This document shows, in pieces, positions 45,065 through 53,368 of a stretch of 56,446 nucleotides of DNA. Source of the stretch: Tepidiphilus sp. J10 (GTDB taxonomy: Bacteria; Pseudomonadota; Gammaproteobacteria; Burkholderiales; Thiobacillaceae); contig CAMDGQ010000021.1 of NCBI GenBank assembly GCA_945897955.1, forward strand, positions 1 to 56,446. Reading direction: 5' to 3'. The notes below the pieces were generated by a model. The model searched no databases and was not told where the DNA came from. It was given only the letters and a program-made list of their open reading frames with translations. Position numbers and translations under genes: made by a program. Position 1 is the first letter of the stretch. The number at the start of each line of letters is the position of its first letter.

Positions 45065-45673
45065 TTAGTGGTACAGCACGTCGATGTAATTCTTGACATC
45101 CGGATTGTAGTTCCAGGTGACATTCGGGTTGGTATCGACAAACTGGGGGTGCGCAAGGTCGGCGGCCGATTTGAACAAAAGCCTGGCCTGGAATTCTGTC
45201 AGCGGATAAGTGCTGGTATCGGACAGACCCTTGGCGTTCAGCAGCAACACCAGGGCGCGCTGGGCGTAGAGCAGATCACCGGCAAGCGACGCGGACAGAA
45301 CTTCCTGGATCGTGGCGGCCGTATTGCCCGCGCTGGTCAAGGTCAGTAAACCGCCCGAGTCCTTGAAAATATAGTCATTCACCAGAAGGGGAAACTGAGC
45401 AAGGATCGTTGTTGACGGGAGGGAGGCATATTCACTGGTCAATGTTGAATGGCTCTTGCCGAGGGCAGCGCAGGTTTCTGTCTCGTGTCCCGACACATTG
45501 CCGGAGAGTTGGCCGGAAACAGTGCACTTCCACGGTGTTGCACCCAGTACCGGGCGACTGAGCAACGTGCCGATAACGACGGGCGCAGCCAGGCCGCCTT
45601 TGGCCAGACGGCGGCGCTGTTGGTCAATTTTCGGGCTGGCTTCTGGGGTGCTGTGTTCAATCGGATTGTTCAT
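45065..45673 (-). CDS. Twin-arginine-leader protein of unknown function, candidate substrate of the HPr-rel-A cluster
   Basis: A 202-residue protein. Near residues 20-45 it has QQRRRLAKGGLAAPVVIGTL followed by LSRPVLGA, a Tat-like or leader segment with three arginines. Then come two cysteines 18 residues apart (WKCTVSGQLSGNVSG and HETETCAALGKS) and a helical C-terminal half ending NPDVKNYIDVLYH. I do not recognise a catalytic domain. GGxxAPVV leaders and CTVSG-type starts are, as far as I recall, common among proteins encoded with HprK-related kinases, so I propose it as the cluster's target. The frame extends to TTG at 45712; the ATG at 45673 has GAGGGA upstream and is preferred. It lies 126 bp after the nucleotidyltransferase gene, same strand. 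Confidence 0.6.
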   Translation of the reverse strand: MNNPIEHSTPEASPKIDQQRRRLAKGGLAAPVVIGTLLSRPVLGATPWKCTVSGQLSGNVSGHETETCAALGKSHSTLTSEYASLPSTTILAQFPLLVNDYIFKDSGGLLTLTSAGNTAATIQEVLSASLAGDLLYAQRALVLLLNAKGLSDTSTYPLTEFQARLLFKSAADLAHPQFVDTNPNVTWNYNPDVKNYIDVLYH

Positions 45674-45799
45674 GGCGGGAATTCCCTCGGTAATTGCATG
45701 TTTATTAAGCAATATTGGTGCCAGGTTAAAAGCGACATATAAAACAATGGCTTGAAAACTGATGCCGGATGGATTGTAAAAAATATCGACACATCCTCG

Positions 45800-46885
45800 T
45801 CAATCCTGTTCCCGATCCCGTCGTCCTGCCTGGTGCAGCAAATGCGGCAGCAACAGCCGCCACGGCATGCGCAGGTAATGACCGCGAACGTACAGGGCTT
45901 GCTTGGCCAGTCCGGACCAGCGTCCTTGGCAGGAAGCATGCGAAGAAGCCAGCCCGGCATCGAACAGTCGCCGCATCATCGGGCGCTGCCAGATAGGCGG
46001 CGGCGATGGACAACCGGCGAGGGTGGCTTGCGGAATCGGGGTTTGCAGCCAGCGAAGGCAACAATCCATCGCGTAATACAAAGGTCGCCCCAGGTTCAGG
46101 GTTCGCGCGCGCGCCAGCAGGTCGGTCCAGAAGCATGGTGCGGTTGAAAATGCACGCAGCATGGCATCCAGATCAACCAGATCGCGCAAACCATGACCCC
46201 ATTCACCTTCGTGAAACAAATGGCAGGCGGAATGGAGTACCAGATCGGTTGGCGCCGGAATATGCAGTCCGGGCAGGTCGGGCAAGGCTTGCGCGGCAGC
46301 AAGGATCGGATCGGCATGGGTGGGGATGCGTGCGGTTTCCGGCAACAAGTTGTGATGCACGTCCAACACCGTGCCGCGCCGGATGTGGGTCATCGGCGGC
46401 AGTTCATGCATCCATTGCCGGTAATAGCGCTGGTCGTAGGCGTCCTGTTTCTGCGTGTGCCAGCCGGCCAGCAGGAGTGCGGCCTCGGTCTGGTCAAGTT
46501 GAGCGCGCGGCACAAGAATGTCGATGTCGCTGAACAACCGACCGGCGGCCGGAGGTAAATCGGCAATGGCATAGGCGGCACCCTTGAGCAGCAGGACCGG
46601 GCCGTCGATGCCGGCCAGCGCATGCGCCACCCGGCGCGCTTCCCAGCGCACCGCCTGGCGTTGCTTGGCGGCAATGCTGCGCGCAGCGGTCAGATGCGGT
46701 CGTACCGACCCCGGCAACCGGCCATCCAGCCCCAATGCTTCGGCCTTTACCGCCAGGCGCGACAGCAAGCCGGCGCTGGCCGCCTGGCGCAGCAACAGAT
46801 CCCAGGCCGCCAGGTCGAGTATTGCCATGCGGGTCGGATCGCGCAGGACGTCGAGCAGGGGCTGGCAGCGGCGCGCGAAACTCAT
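45800..46885 (-). CDS. Nucleotidyltransferase-fold protein (NTP_transf_5 type) of the HPr-rel-A cluster
   Basis: A 361-residue protein. The nucleotidyltransferase core reads GPVLLLKGAAYAIADL, then RLFSDIDILVPRAQLDQTEA with metal Asp residues D120 and D122. The rest (TVLDVHHNLLPETARIPT, LVLHSACHLFHEGEWGHGLR) fits the uncharacterised nucleotidyltransferase family found beside HprK-related kinases. It may transfer NMP to a protein or other acceptor; the substrate is unknown. The ATGA overlap with the kinase gene indicates coupling. A start 23 codons upstream is open but overlaps the kinase gene more than needed. Confidence 0.8.
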   Translation of the reverse strand: MSFARRCQPLLDVLRDPTRMAILDLAAWDLLLRQAASAGLLSRLAVKAEALGLDGRLPGSVRPHLTAARSIAAKQRQAVRWEARRVAHALAGIDGPVLLLKGAAYAIADLPPAAGRLFSDIDILVPRAQLDQTEAALLLAGWHTQKQDAYDQRYYRQWMHELPPMTHIRRGTVLDVHHNLLPETARIPTHADPILAAAQALPDLPGLHIPAPTDLVLHSACHLFHEGEWGHGLRDLVDLDAMLRAFSTAPCFWTDLLARARTLNLGRPLYYAMDCCLRWLQTPIPQATLAGCPSPPPIWQRPMMRRLFDAGLASSHASCQGRWSGLAKQALYVRGHYLRMPWRLLLPHLLHQAGRRDREQD

Positions 46886-47784
46886 GCCGCCAACTCCGCG
46901 AACATGCGCAACGCGTCGTCCAGACGCGAGTACTCGAAGTCGTGGCAGGCGCAAGCGTCCATCAGGCCGGCGTTGAGATCGAAACCGAGACTGCCCAGCA
47001 GGCTGTAGTTGAAGGCATGGCTGGCGGTGTGCAGGAACGCATCGGCGCGCGAATGCGGGCTCAAGCGCGCCTCGGCGCCTTCGCGCCAGCGCGGGAAGAT
47101 GACCCAGGCCGGCCGCGCTTTCTCGCCGACGCGGGCGACGCTGTCCGCGCTTGGCCGCACATGCGCCACCGTCCCCTTGTGCGTGTCATACGCCGGCGCG
47201 CCGATCACCGCGTCGGGAAACGCGTGCCGGATCACGTCGATGGATGCGTTCTTCAGGCTGACCGGACGTGCCAGTCCGACCAGCAGTCCATCGTCGCGGT
47301 CGATCAAGGTGATTTCATCGGACAGCAGGCGCCAGCCGGACAACATCAGCGCGGCGGTGAGTGTGCTTTTCCCGGCGCCGGGATCGCCCGGCAGCACGAC
47401 GGCGCGGCCGTTCATTTCCAGCACGGCGGCATGCAGCATCAGGTAATGGTGGGCGTGGCCGGCGATGCACCAGTTCATGCCCCACTCCAGCAAGGCAAAG
47501 GCGTGGTTGGCAGGCAAGGGTTTGAATGGCGAGTGGCCGTCGAACCAGAAATTGATTTGCGGTCGCAGCCAGCGACGCAAGCCGGTCGGGGAGCCGACTC
47601 GAACATGAAAATCACTGAACTCGCCGCTATCGAGCGGGAAATCGGCATAAAGCCGCAGCAAGCCTTCGGCTACCTGGGGCATTGGGCTGTGGATGCGAGT
47701 GGCGAAGGGGCCGGTGCGCAGCGCCAGTTCATTGTCGGCAAGACGGCGACGAACCTGCGCCAGCGACAGGTCACCCAGTTTCAT
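46882..47784 (-). CDS. HprK-related kinase A
   Basis: A 300-residue protein. The P-loop GDPGAGKS spans residues 133-140, followed by TLTAALMLSGWRLLSDEITL with a Walker B-like segment, as in the C-terminal domain of HPr kinase/phosphorylase. The first about 115 residues (LSLAQVRRRLADNELALRTG, FHVRVGSP) are specific to the related family. No HPr or PTS genes are nearby, so the target is probably not HPr. It is linked by 4-bp overlaps to a PqqD-like gene upstream and the nucleotidyltransferase gene downstream. Confidence 0.85.
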   Translation of the reverse strand: MKLGDLSLAQVRRRLADNELALRTGPFATRIHSPMPQVAEGLLRLYADFPLDSGEFSDFHVRVGSPTGLRRWLRPQINFWFDGHSPFKPLPANHAFALLEWGMNWCIAGHAHHYLMLHAAVLEMNGRAVVLPGDPGAGKSTLTAALMLSGWRLLSDEITLIDRDDGLLVGLARPVSLKNASIDVIRHAFPDAVIGAPAYDTHKGTVAHVRPSADSVARVGEKARPAWVIFPRWREGAEARLSPHSRADAFLHTASHAFNYSLLGSLGFDLNAGLMDACACHDFEYSRLDDALRMFAELAA

Positions 47785-48071
47785 GCCACCGGCTCCGCGA
47801 ATTCTCGCTTGGCAAGCTCGTCAAGAATGCCGGTCAAGGCGGTATTGGCCTCGTTTTGAGCAACTTCCGCGGCTTCGGCGAGCAGGCTGGCCAGGCTGGA
47901 TTCATCGCTTGGCGTCGTCATCAGACGCAACAATATCAACGCAGCGGCATCCGAAAACCGGTGCGTGTCGCCTGCGGCGCCATGAAAAAAGACGTGTTCA
48001 CCCTCCCATTCGCGGTGATGCAGATCGGCTTCCGGGGGAATGCGCCAAAGTCGGGCGGAATCGGGGGTCAT
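47781..48071 (-). CDS. PqqD-family peptide chaperone-like protein of the HPr-rel-A cluster
   Basis: A 96-residue protein of PqqD size with the conserved beta-wing start RLWRIPPEADLHHREWEGEH and a helical second half rich in Leu, Ala and Glu (LLRLMTTPSDESSLASLLAE). PqqD proteins are winged-helix domains that bind leader peptides of ribosomally made, modified peptides (RRE). The frame continues upstream into prmC; ATG 48071 is the sensible start because the upstream part is antisense-free junk of prmC. It overlaps the kinase gene by 4 bp. Confidence 0.8.
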   Translation of the reverse strand: MTPDSARLWRIPPEADLHHREWEGEHVFFHGAAGDTHRFSDAAALILLRLMTTPSDESSLASLLAEAAEVAQNEANTALTGILDELAKREFAEPVA

Positions 48072-48105
48072 CGTTGCAAAGCCTGTTTGAGTCGGCGCAA
48101 GTGTA

Positions 48106-48978
48106 TCAGTCTGCCGCACCCGGCCAGCGGCCGCCGCTGACGCGTTCCAGCCCGGCCAGATCGCGTGCGGTGAAAATCTGCTCGAAGCCGGTCTGTCGCA
48201 GTAATTCACCGACGGCGGCAGCCTGATCGAATCCATGTTCCAGCAACAGCCAGCCTGTTGCGCTCAAATGCGCCGGCGCGCCGATGATGATGGCGCACAG
48301 GTCGCGCAGCCCGTCGTGGCCGGAGGAGAGCGCCAGGCCAGGCTCGAAGCGCAGGTCGCCGGCGGTCAGGTGCGGGTCGGCAGCGGCGATGTAGGGTGGG
48401 TTGGAGACGATCAGGTCGAATTGCTGATCGCCGAGTGCCGCATACCAGTTGCCCGCCGCGCAGTGCATATTGCCGGCGCCCAGTTTGTGCGCATTGGCTT
48501 GCGTGACAGCCAGCGCCTCGATCGAGATATCCACCGCCAATACCCGCGCCAGCGGGCGCTTGAGCGCCAGCGTGACGGCAATGGCGCCGCTGCCCGAGCC
48601 CAGGTCGAGGAGATGGCTGGAGACGTGTTCGGGAACGTGCTTCAAAGCGATTTCAACCAGCAATTCGGTATCCGGGCGTGGAATCAGTACAGCCGGTGAA
48701 ACGCTGAATTCGAGACCGAAGAACTCGCGCTGCCCCAGGATATAGGCGACCGGCTCGCCGCCTGCACGGCGTTCGATCAGGTCCGCAATGGCGCGTTGTT
48801 GCACCGGGCTTGGTGTATCGCGATCATGTGCGATGAGCCAGGCGTGATCGACCGCGAGCGCATGCGCAAGCAGCACGCGGGCCTCGATGCGCGCTTCGCG
48901 TTTGTCCAGTTGCAGTGCTTCGGCCAGCCGTTGTGTGGCGTCGGCCAGCAACCCGGCAACGGTTGCGGAAACATTCAT
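48106..48978 (-). CDS. prmC: Peptide chain release factor N5-glutamine methyltransferase PrmC (HemK)
   Basis: A 290-residue protein with the N-terminal helical domain and the SAM-binding [32 protein letters not shown] and the catalytic motif [17 protein letters not shown]. It methylates the Gln of GGQ in release factors. It overlaps prfA by 4 bp, the classical prfA-prmC arrangement. The PqqD-like gene begins 34 bp downstream, so the HPr-rel-A genes may share its transcript. Confidence 0.95.
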   Translation of the reverse strand: MNVSATVAGLLADATQRLAEALQLDKREARIEARVLLAHALAVDHAWLIAHDRDTPSPVQQRAIADLIERRAGGEPVAYILGQREFFGLEFSVSPAVLIPRPDTELLVEIALKHVPEHVSSHLLDLGSGSGAIAVTLALKRPLARVLAVDISIEALAVTQANAHKLGAGNMHCAAGNWYAALGDQQFDLIVSNPPYIAAADPHLTAGDLRFEPGLALSSGHDGLRDLCAIIIGAPAHLSATGWLLLEHGFDQAAAVGELLRQTGFEQIFTARDLAGLERVSGGRWPGAAD

Positions 48979-50057
48979 TCTTCGCCGGACAACGCGGACA
49001 GCAGTTCGGTCTGATGCTCGGCAGTCAATGCGTTGATCAGTTCATCCAGGCCGCCTTCCATGATCGCGTCGATCTTGTAAAGCGTCAGGTTGATGCGGTG
49101 GTCGGTGACGCGGCCCTGCGGGAAGTTGTAGGTGCGGATGCGGTCGGAGCGATCGCCGGTGCCGATCAGGCTTTTGCGCGTGCTGGCTTCCTTCGCGTGT
49201 TGCTCGCGTTCCTGCTGGTCCTTCAGGCGCGCGGCCAGGACCGACAGGGCTTGCGCCTTGTTCTTGTGCTGCGAGCGGTCGTCCTGGCATTCCACCACCA
49301 GGCCGGACGGCAGATGCGTGATGCGCACGGCGGAATCGGTCTTGTTGATGTGCTGGCCGCCGGCGCCGGAGGCGCGAAAGGTGTCGATGCGCAGATCGGC
49401 CGGATTGATGTCGATCTCGGCGGCGGCGTCGGCTTCCGGCATCACCGCGACGGTGCAGGCCGAGGTGTGGATGCGGCCCTGGGTTTCGGTATCCGGCACG
49501 CGCTGAACGCGATGGCCGCCGGACTCGAACTTGAGCTTCGAATAGGCGCCAGCGCCGATGATGCGGGCGATGATTTCCTTGTAGCCGCCAACCTCGCCGT
49601 CGCTGGCGGAAACCACTTCCACTTTCCAGCGTTGGCGTTCGGCGTAGCGCGTGTACATGCGGAACAGGTCGCCGGCGAATAGCGCGGATTCGTTGCCGCC
49701 GGTGCCGGCGCGGATTTCCAGAAAGATGTTGCGTTCATCGTTGGGATCGCGCGGCAGCAGCAGGATCTGCAATTCGGCGTCGAGTTCGAGCAGGCGCTGT
49801 TTGGCCGCCTCGATTTCATCCTGCGCGAATTCCTTCATGTCCGGGTCGGCCAGCAGACCTTCGGCGGTGGCGAGGTCGGCCTGCGCCTGTTGCCAGTCGT
49901 GGTAATGCTTGACCACCGGCATGAGTTCGCTGTGTTCCTGGTTCAGCTTGCGGTACTGCGCCATGTCCGCCGTGGCGTTCTGGTCGGCGAGCAGGCCGTT
50001 GATCTCGTCGAGGCGATAGGCGAGCTGCTGAAGTTTGTTTTGCAGGCTGGGTTTCAT
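48975..50057 (-). CDS. prfA: Peptide chain release factor 1
   Basis: A 360-residue RF1. The UAG/UAA-specific tripeptide is in [16 protein letters not shown] (PDT, the PxT motif), and the peptidyl-tRNA hydrolysis motif is in [27 protein letters not shown] and the C-terminal [20 protein letters not shown] are typical. ATG 50057 gives the normal N-terminus [13 protein letters not shown]; an 18-codon extension runs through the repeat-rich spacer. It lies 74 bp after hemA. Confidence 0.96.
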   Translation of the reverse strand: MKPSLQNKLQQLAYRLDEINGLLADQNATADMAQYRKLNQEHSELMPVVKHYHDWQQAQADLATAEGLLADPDMKEFAQDEIEAAKQRLLELDAELQILLLPRDPNDERNIFLEIRAGTGGNESALFAGDLFRMYTRYAERQRWKVEVVSASDGEVGGYKEIIARIIGAGAYSKLKFESGGHRVQRVPDTETQGRIHTSACTVAVMPEADAAAEIDINPADLRIDTFRASGAGGQHINKTDSAVRITHLPSGLVVECQDDRSQHKNKAQALSVLAARLKDQQEREQHAKEASTRKSLIGTGDRSDRIRTYNFPQGRVTDHRINLTLYKIDAIMEGGLDELINALTAEHQTELLSALSGEE

Positions 50058-50066
50058 GTTGGCGAG

Positions 50067-50131
50067 TGACGAGTAGCGGGTAGCAAGTGGCGAGTCGGTG
50101 CGACTTGCCACTTGCTACTCGCTACTTGCCA
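50067..50131. repeat. 30-bp inverted repeat built of tandem heptamers between hemA and prfA
   Basis: Left arm 50067-50096 and right arm 50102-50131 match at 26 of 30 positions; three of the four differences would be G-U pairs in an RNA read from one strand. Each arm is made of about four degenerate heptamers of type GC(G/A)AGT(A/G). The right arm ends at the hemA stop codon. Confidence 0.85.
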
Positions 50132-51397
50132 CTAATCCCCGTGCAGGTTGTACAGATGCGAGACCAGCCGGGCGAGCTCTTCGCGCTCGCTTTCGCCGGC
50201 CTGATTCAGTGCGTGGCTGGGGTCATGCAGCAACTTGTTCATCAGGCAGCGGCTCATGGCTTCCATCACGGCGGCCGGGTTTTCGCCCTTGGCCAGCGCT
50301 TTCTGCGCCTTTTCCATTTCGTGTCGGCGCAGGCGCTCGCCATGATCGCGCAGCGAGCGAATAACCGGCACTGCCTGGCGCGTATCCATCCAGTGCATGA
50401 ATTCGTTGACGCGTGACTGGATGATCGCCTCGGCCTGGGTCACCGCCGACTGGCGGCTGTCCTGGCCGGCGCGCACGACTTCGCCGAGGTTGTCGACTGT
50501 GTACAGGAACACGTCATTCAACTGGCCGATTTCGGTTTCGATATCGCGCGGCACCGCCAGATCGACCATGAACATGGGCCGATGTTTGCGCTGCTTGATC
50601 GCGCGTTCGACCATGCCGAGACCGACGATGGGCAATGGGCTGGCAGTGGAGGTGACGACGATGTCGAACTCGGCCAGCAGGTCGGGCAGATTGGTCAGCG
50701 CGGCGGCCTCGCCGCCAAACTTGTTGGCGAGATCACGGGCGCGCTCGATGGTGCGATTCACCACCATCAGCCGGCGCGGCTTGCGCGCGGCGAAGTGGGT
50801 AGCAACCAGGTCGATCATTTCGCCCGCGCCGATGAATAGCACGGCCTGCTCGGCGATGGACGGAAAAATCCGCTCCGCCAGCGTCACTGCGGCAGCAGAC
50901 ATGGATACCGTGCTGGAACCGATTTCGGTCGCGGTACGCACTTCCTTGGCGACCGAGAACGTGCGCTGGAACAGTTTGTTGAGCAGCAGGCCAAGCGTGC
51001 CGGCATCATGCGCCTTGTCCGCCGCCTGCTTCATCTGGCCGAGGATCTGGGTTTCGCCCAGAACCATCGAATCGAGGCCGGAGGCGACGCGGAAAGCGTG
51101 ATTCGCCGCTTCCTGCTGCGGCAGCAGATACAGATACGGCTTCACCTCGCGCGGAGGCAGGCCGTGGAAGTTGGCCAGCCATTCCGCGACACCTGCAGGT
51201 TCCTGTGTATTGCAGTAGATTTCGGTGCGATTGCAGGTCGAAAGAATCGCCGCCTCGCGCGCGATTTTGGCGGCACCGGGCCGCGCCCCGGTCACATCGG
51301 ACAGGGCTTTCTGGAGGATATCGGGCGGAAATGCCACCCGCTCGCGGATTGAAACCGGAGCGGTATGGTGGTTTACGCCGCAGGCAAAAAGCTGCAT
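50132..51397 (-). CDS. hemA: Glutamyl-tRNA reductase
   Basis: A 421-residue GluTR: N-terminal [16 protein letters not shown], the catalytic cysteine in [23 protein letters not shown], the NADPH motif [17 protein letters not shown] and [16 protein letters not shown], and the dimerisation helix [20 protein letters not shown]. It reduces glutamyl-tRNA to glutamate-1-semialdehyde, the first step of C5 heme synthesis. It is first in hemA-prfA-prmC, and a TACAAT element lies 33 bp before its start. Confidence 0.96.
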   Translation of the reverse strand: MQLFACGVNHHTAPVSIRERVAFPPDILQKALSDVTGARPGAAKIAREAAILSTCNRTEIYCNTQEPAGVAEWLANFHGLPPREVKPYLYLLPQQEAANHAFRVASGLDSMVLGETQILGQMKQAADKAHDAGTLGLLLNKLFQRTFSVAKEVRTATEIGSSTVSMSAAAVTLAERIFPSIAEQAVLFIGAGEMIDLVATHFAARKPRRLMVVNRTIERARDLANKFGGEAAALTNLPDLLAEFDIVVTSTASPLPIVGLGMVERAIKQRKHRPMFMVDLAVPRDIETEIGQLNDVFLYTVDNLGEVVRAGQDSRQSAVTQAEAIIQSRVNEFMHWMDTRQAVPVIRSLRDHGERLRRHEMEKAQKALAKGENPAAVMEAMSRCLMNKLLHDPSHALNQAGESEREELARLVSHLYNLHGD

Positions 51398-51429
51398 TTA
51401 GCTAATAAATCAATGAGCTAGGGGCGCGC

Positions 51430-51435
51430 ATTGTA
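51430..51435 (-). promoter_or_regulatory. Candidate -10 element for hemA
   Basis: TACAAT on the minus strand, just inside the gap after the mutarotase gene and 33 bp upstream of the hemA ATG. No good -35 hexamer is visible at 16-18 bp, so this is weak. Confidence 0.35.
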
Positions 51436-51438
51436 CGC

Positions 51439-52344
51439 TCACAATGTTTCCGCCGAATACTCCACCGACATGCGGTGGGTTTCGCCGGCGGCGACGATGA
51501 CCACATTCTCCAGCGCGTTGACCGATTCCACGCAAACCATCTGCCGCCAGCCGTCCGGGCCAAAGTCACCCATCTTGTCGGCCTTCTCGTTCCACGGTGT
51601 CCATACCACGGTGGAACGGGAGCCGCTCTTGGCGATCTTGATGCGACGCTCGTAAGCCGGATCAACGATATAGCAGGTGGTTTCGGTATCGACATAGACC
51701 CGATCCACTTCGCCGCTGAAGGTGACAGGCCCGTTTTGCGTCCTGCGTGTCGCTTCGCCCACCTTGTCGAGGTAAACGGTGTTTTCCAGACCGGTGACCT
51801 GCACGGCCTCGATGTCGCTGATCTGGAAATAGGTATGCAACGCTTCGCCGATCTGGATGGGCGCATCGCCCAGATTGGTGGTGTCGAGACTGGCTTTCAG
51901 GCTCTTGCCGACGACGACGTTGAGTTCGACGCGAGACTTGTGCGGCCACTGTGTCCGGGTTTGCTCGTTTTCCAGCAAGGCCAGCGTGATTTCCGTCTCG
52001 CCGCTCGGCAACGCTGCGCTTTGCGTCACTTCCCACATCACCGTGCGGGCGAAGCCATGGCCGGGAAAGCTCGCTTCCGTGGCATGCGCGCCAAACCAGG
52101 GCCAGCATACCGGCGCGCCGCCGCGAATCGACTTGCCTGGCGCGAACTTGGCGAACTTGGACACCCAGATCACCGGCTCGACCTGATCCTTGGGGCGGAA
52201 GGTGGTGATGTGGGCGCCCTGCAGGCAGATGTAAGCTGTGCCGAGGGCATTGTCGATCTCGGCAAACACCAGGCCGTTCGGGCCTTCGATGAATTTGAGT
52301 TGTTCATTGATGCCAAAGCGGGTGTTGAGGTCGGCGAGGGACAT
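51439..52344 (-). CDS. D-hexose-6-phosphate mutarotase (YeaD-like aldose 1-epimerase family)
   Basis: A 301-residue protein: QGAHITTFRPKD, IRGGAPVCWPWFGAH, EASFPGHGFARTVMWEV, EALHTYFQISDIEAVQVTGL and VVWTPWNEKADKMGDFGPDG match YeaD-type glucose-6-phosphate 1-epimerases, with the likely catalytic His in PGHGFAR and LHTYF and Glu in CVESVN. It interconverts anomers of hexose-6-phosphates. ATG 52344 has GGAG 8 bp upstream and is preferred over a 15-codon longer frame. It is upstream of hemA on the same strand. Confidence 0.88.
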   Translation of the reverse strand: MSLADLNTRFGINEQLKFIEGPNGLVFAEIDNALGTAYICLQGAHITTFRPKDQVEPVIWVSKFAKFAPGKSIRGGAPVCWPWFGAHATEASFPGHGFARTVMWEVTQSAALPSGETEITLALLENEQTRTQWPHKSRVELNVVVGKSLKASLDTTNLGDAPIQIGEALHTYFQISDIEAVQVTGLENTVYLDKVGEATRRTQNGPVTFSGEVDRVYVDTETTCYIVDPAYERRIKIAKSGSRSTVVWTPWNEKADKMGDFGPDGWRQMVCVESVNALENVVIVAAGETHRMSVEYSAETL

Positions 52345-52385
52345 ACAGGTTCTCCAGTGGGATGAATTGAGGAAACAAGGCAGCT

Positions 52386-52745
52386 TCAAGCCGCGAAAAG
52401 GGTGATCCAGTTGGCGGCGATCATGAATATGCTCAGCAGTGCGTAGATCGCGCCGCCGGTCTGATTGTTTTCGTCACTGGCCTTGCCGAGCTTGATCATG
52501 AACACGATATAGAGCGCCGTGGCGATAGCGTTGAATGGCAGCCAGACCAGTACCTTGAACCAGATCGCGACGCCGGGATCCGCCGTGTTGTTCCACATGC
52601 CATAGGTGAACAACACATTGACCGCGATGGCGGCGGCGAGGAAGCCGCGCCAGTTGCGGAAACGCGAGAGCGGGTCCGTTTGCGGCTCTGCCGCGTTGTT
52701 TTCCGGTTCGTCGGCTTGCGCTTCAGGGGGATCGAATATCCGCAT
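52386..52745 (-). CDS. Small membrane protein of unknown function
   Basis: A 119-residue protein. A hydrophilic N-terminus (residues 1-32, acidic) precedes three hydrophobic segments: FLAAAIAVNVLFTYGMW, WFKVLVWLPFNAIATALYIV and AIYALLSIFMIAANWITLFA. I do not recognise a family. The frame is open further up, but that part overlaps the Uma2 gene; ATG 52745 leaves a 5-bp gap. It lies 41 bp upstream of the mutarotase gene on the same strand. Confidence 0.7.
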   Translation of the reverse strand: MRIFDPPEAQADEPENNAAEPQTDPLSRFRNWRGFLAAAIAVNVLFTYGMWNNTADPGVAIWFKVLVWLPFNAIATALYIVFMIKLGKASDENNQTGGAIYALLSIFMIAANWITLFAA

Positions 52746-52750
52746 GCGCT

Positions 52751-53359
52751 TCAGTACTCGGGTTGCGGCAGGCGGGCGGCGAGTTCGTCCCATTGGATGG
52801 TGACGCCATCAAGCACGCTTACCGGCGTTTCGCCGACGAGTTCCTGGGTATAGGGACGGCCGTATTCGGGTTTGCCACTCTTGCCATTGGTCAGCGTGTA
52901 AACGGTCAACACCTTGTCGCGCGGATGCACCATCCAATATTCACGCACACCATGGCGCTCGTAGAGACGGAGTTTCTTGACCTGATCGTGTCCGGCTGTT
53001 GACGGTGAAAGCACTTCCAGCACCCAATCGGGCGCGCCACGCACGCCGCGTTCACTGACCTTGTTCTTGTCGCAGACCACCAACACATCGGGTTGCACCA
53101 CGGTATCGATTTGCTCGTCAGCCTCATCCGCTTTCGGCAGACGCACATCGACCGGGGCGATCAACGCGCGGCAGGGTTTGCCTTGCAGGGCGTTGCCCAG
53201 TTGCCTGTACACCTCGCCGGCGATGTCCTGGTGGCTCACCGTCGGCGCCGGCGCCATCATGTAAGCCTCGCCGTCGATCAGTTCATAGCGCACATCCTCC
53301 GGCCAGGTCAGGTAATCGCCATAGGTGTGATATTCCGGGTCACGCAACGCCAGTCCCAT
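52751..53359 (-). CDS. Uma2-family (DUF820) restriction-endonuclease-fold protein
   Basis: A 202-residue protein with the PD-(D/E)XK-like Uma2 core: YELIDGEAYMMAPAPTVSHQ, VVQPDVLVVCDKNK, APDWVLEVLSPSTAGHDQVK, then LYERHGVREYWMVHPRDK. Asp of QPD, Glu of LEV and Lys of QVKK form the expected metal site. The family is abundant in cyanobacteria and some betaproteobacteria, and its role is unclear (putative nuclease, perhaps from mobile elements). It starts 9 bp after ilvD. Confidence 0.85.
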   Translation of the reverse strand: MGLALRDPEYHTYGDYLTWPEDVRYELIDGEAYMMAPAPTVSHQDIAGEVYRQLGNALQGKPCRALIAPVDVRLPKADEADEQIDTVVQPDVLVVCDKNKVSERGVRGAPDWVLEVLSPSTAGHDQVKKLRLYERHGVREYWMVHPRDKVLTVYTLTNGKSGKPEYGRPYTQELVGETPVSVLDGVTIQWDELAARLPQPEY

Positions 53360-53368
53360 GTCCTTCTC

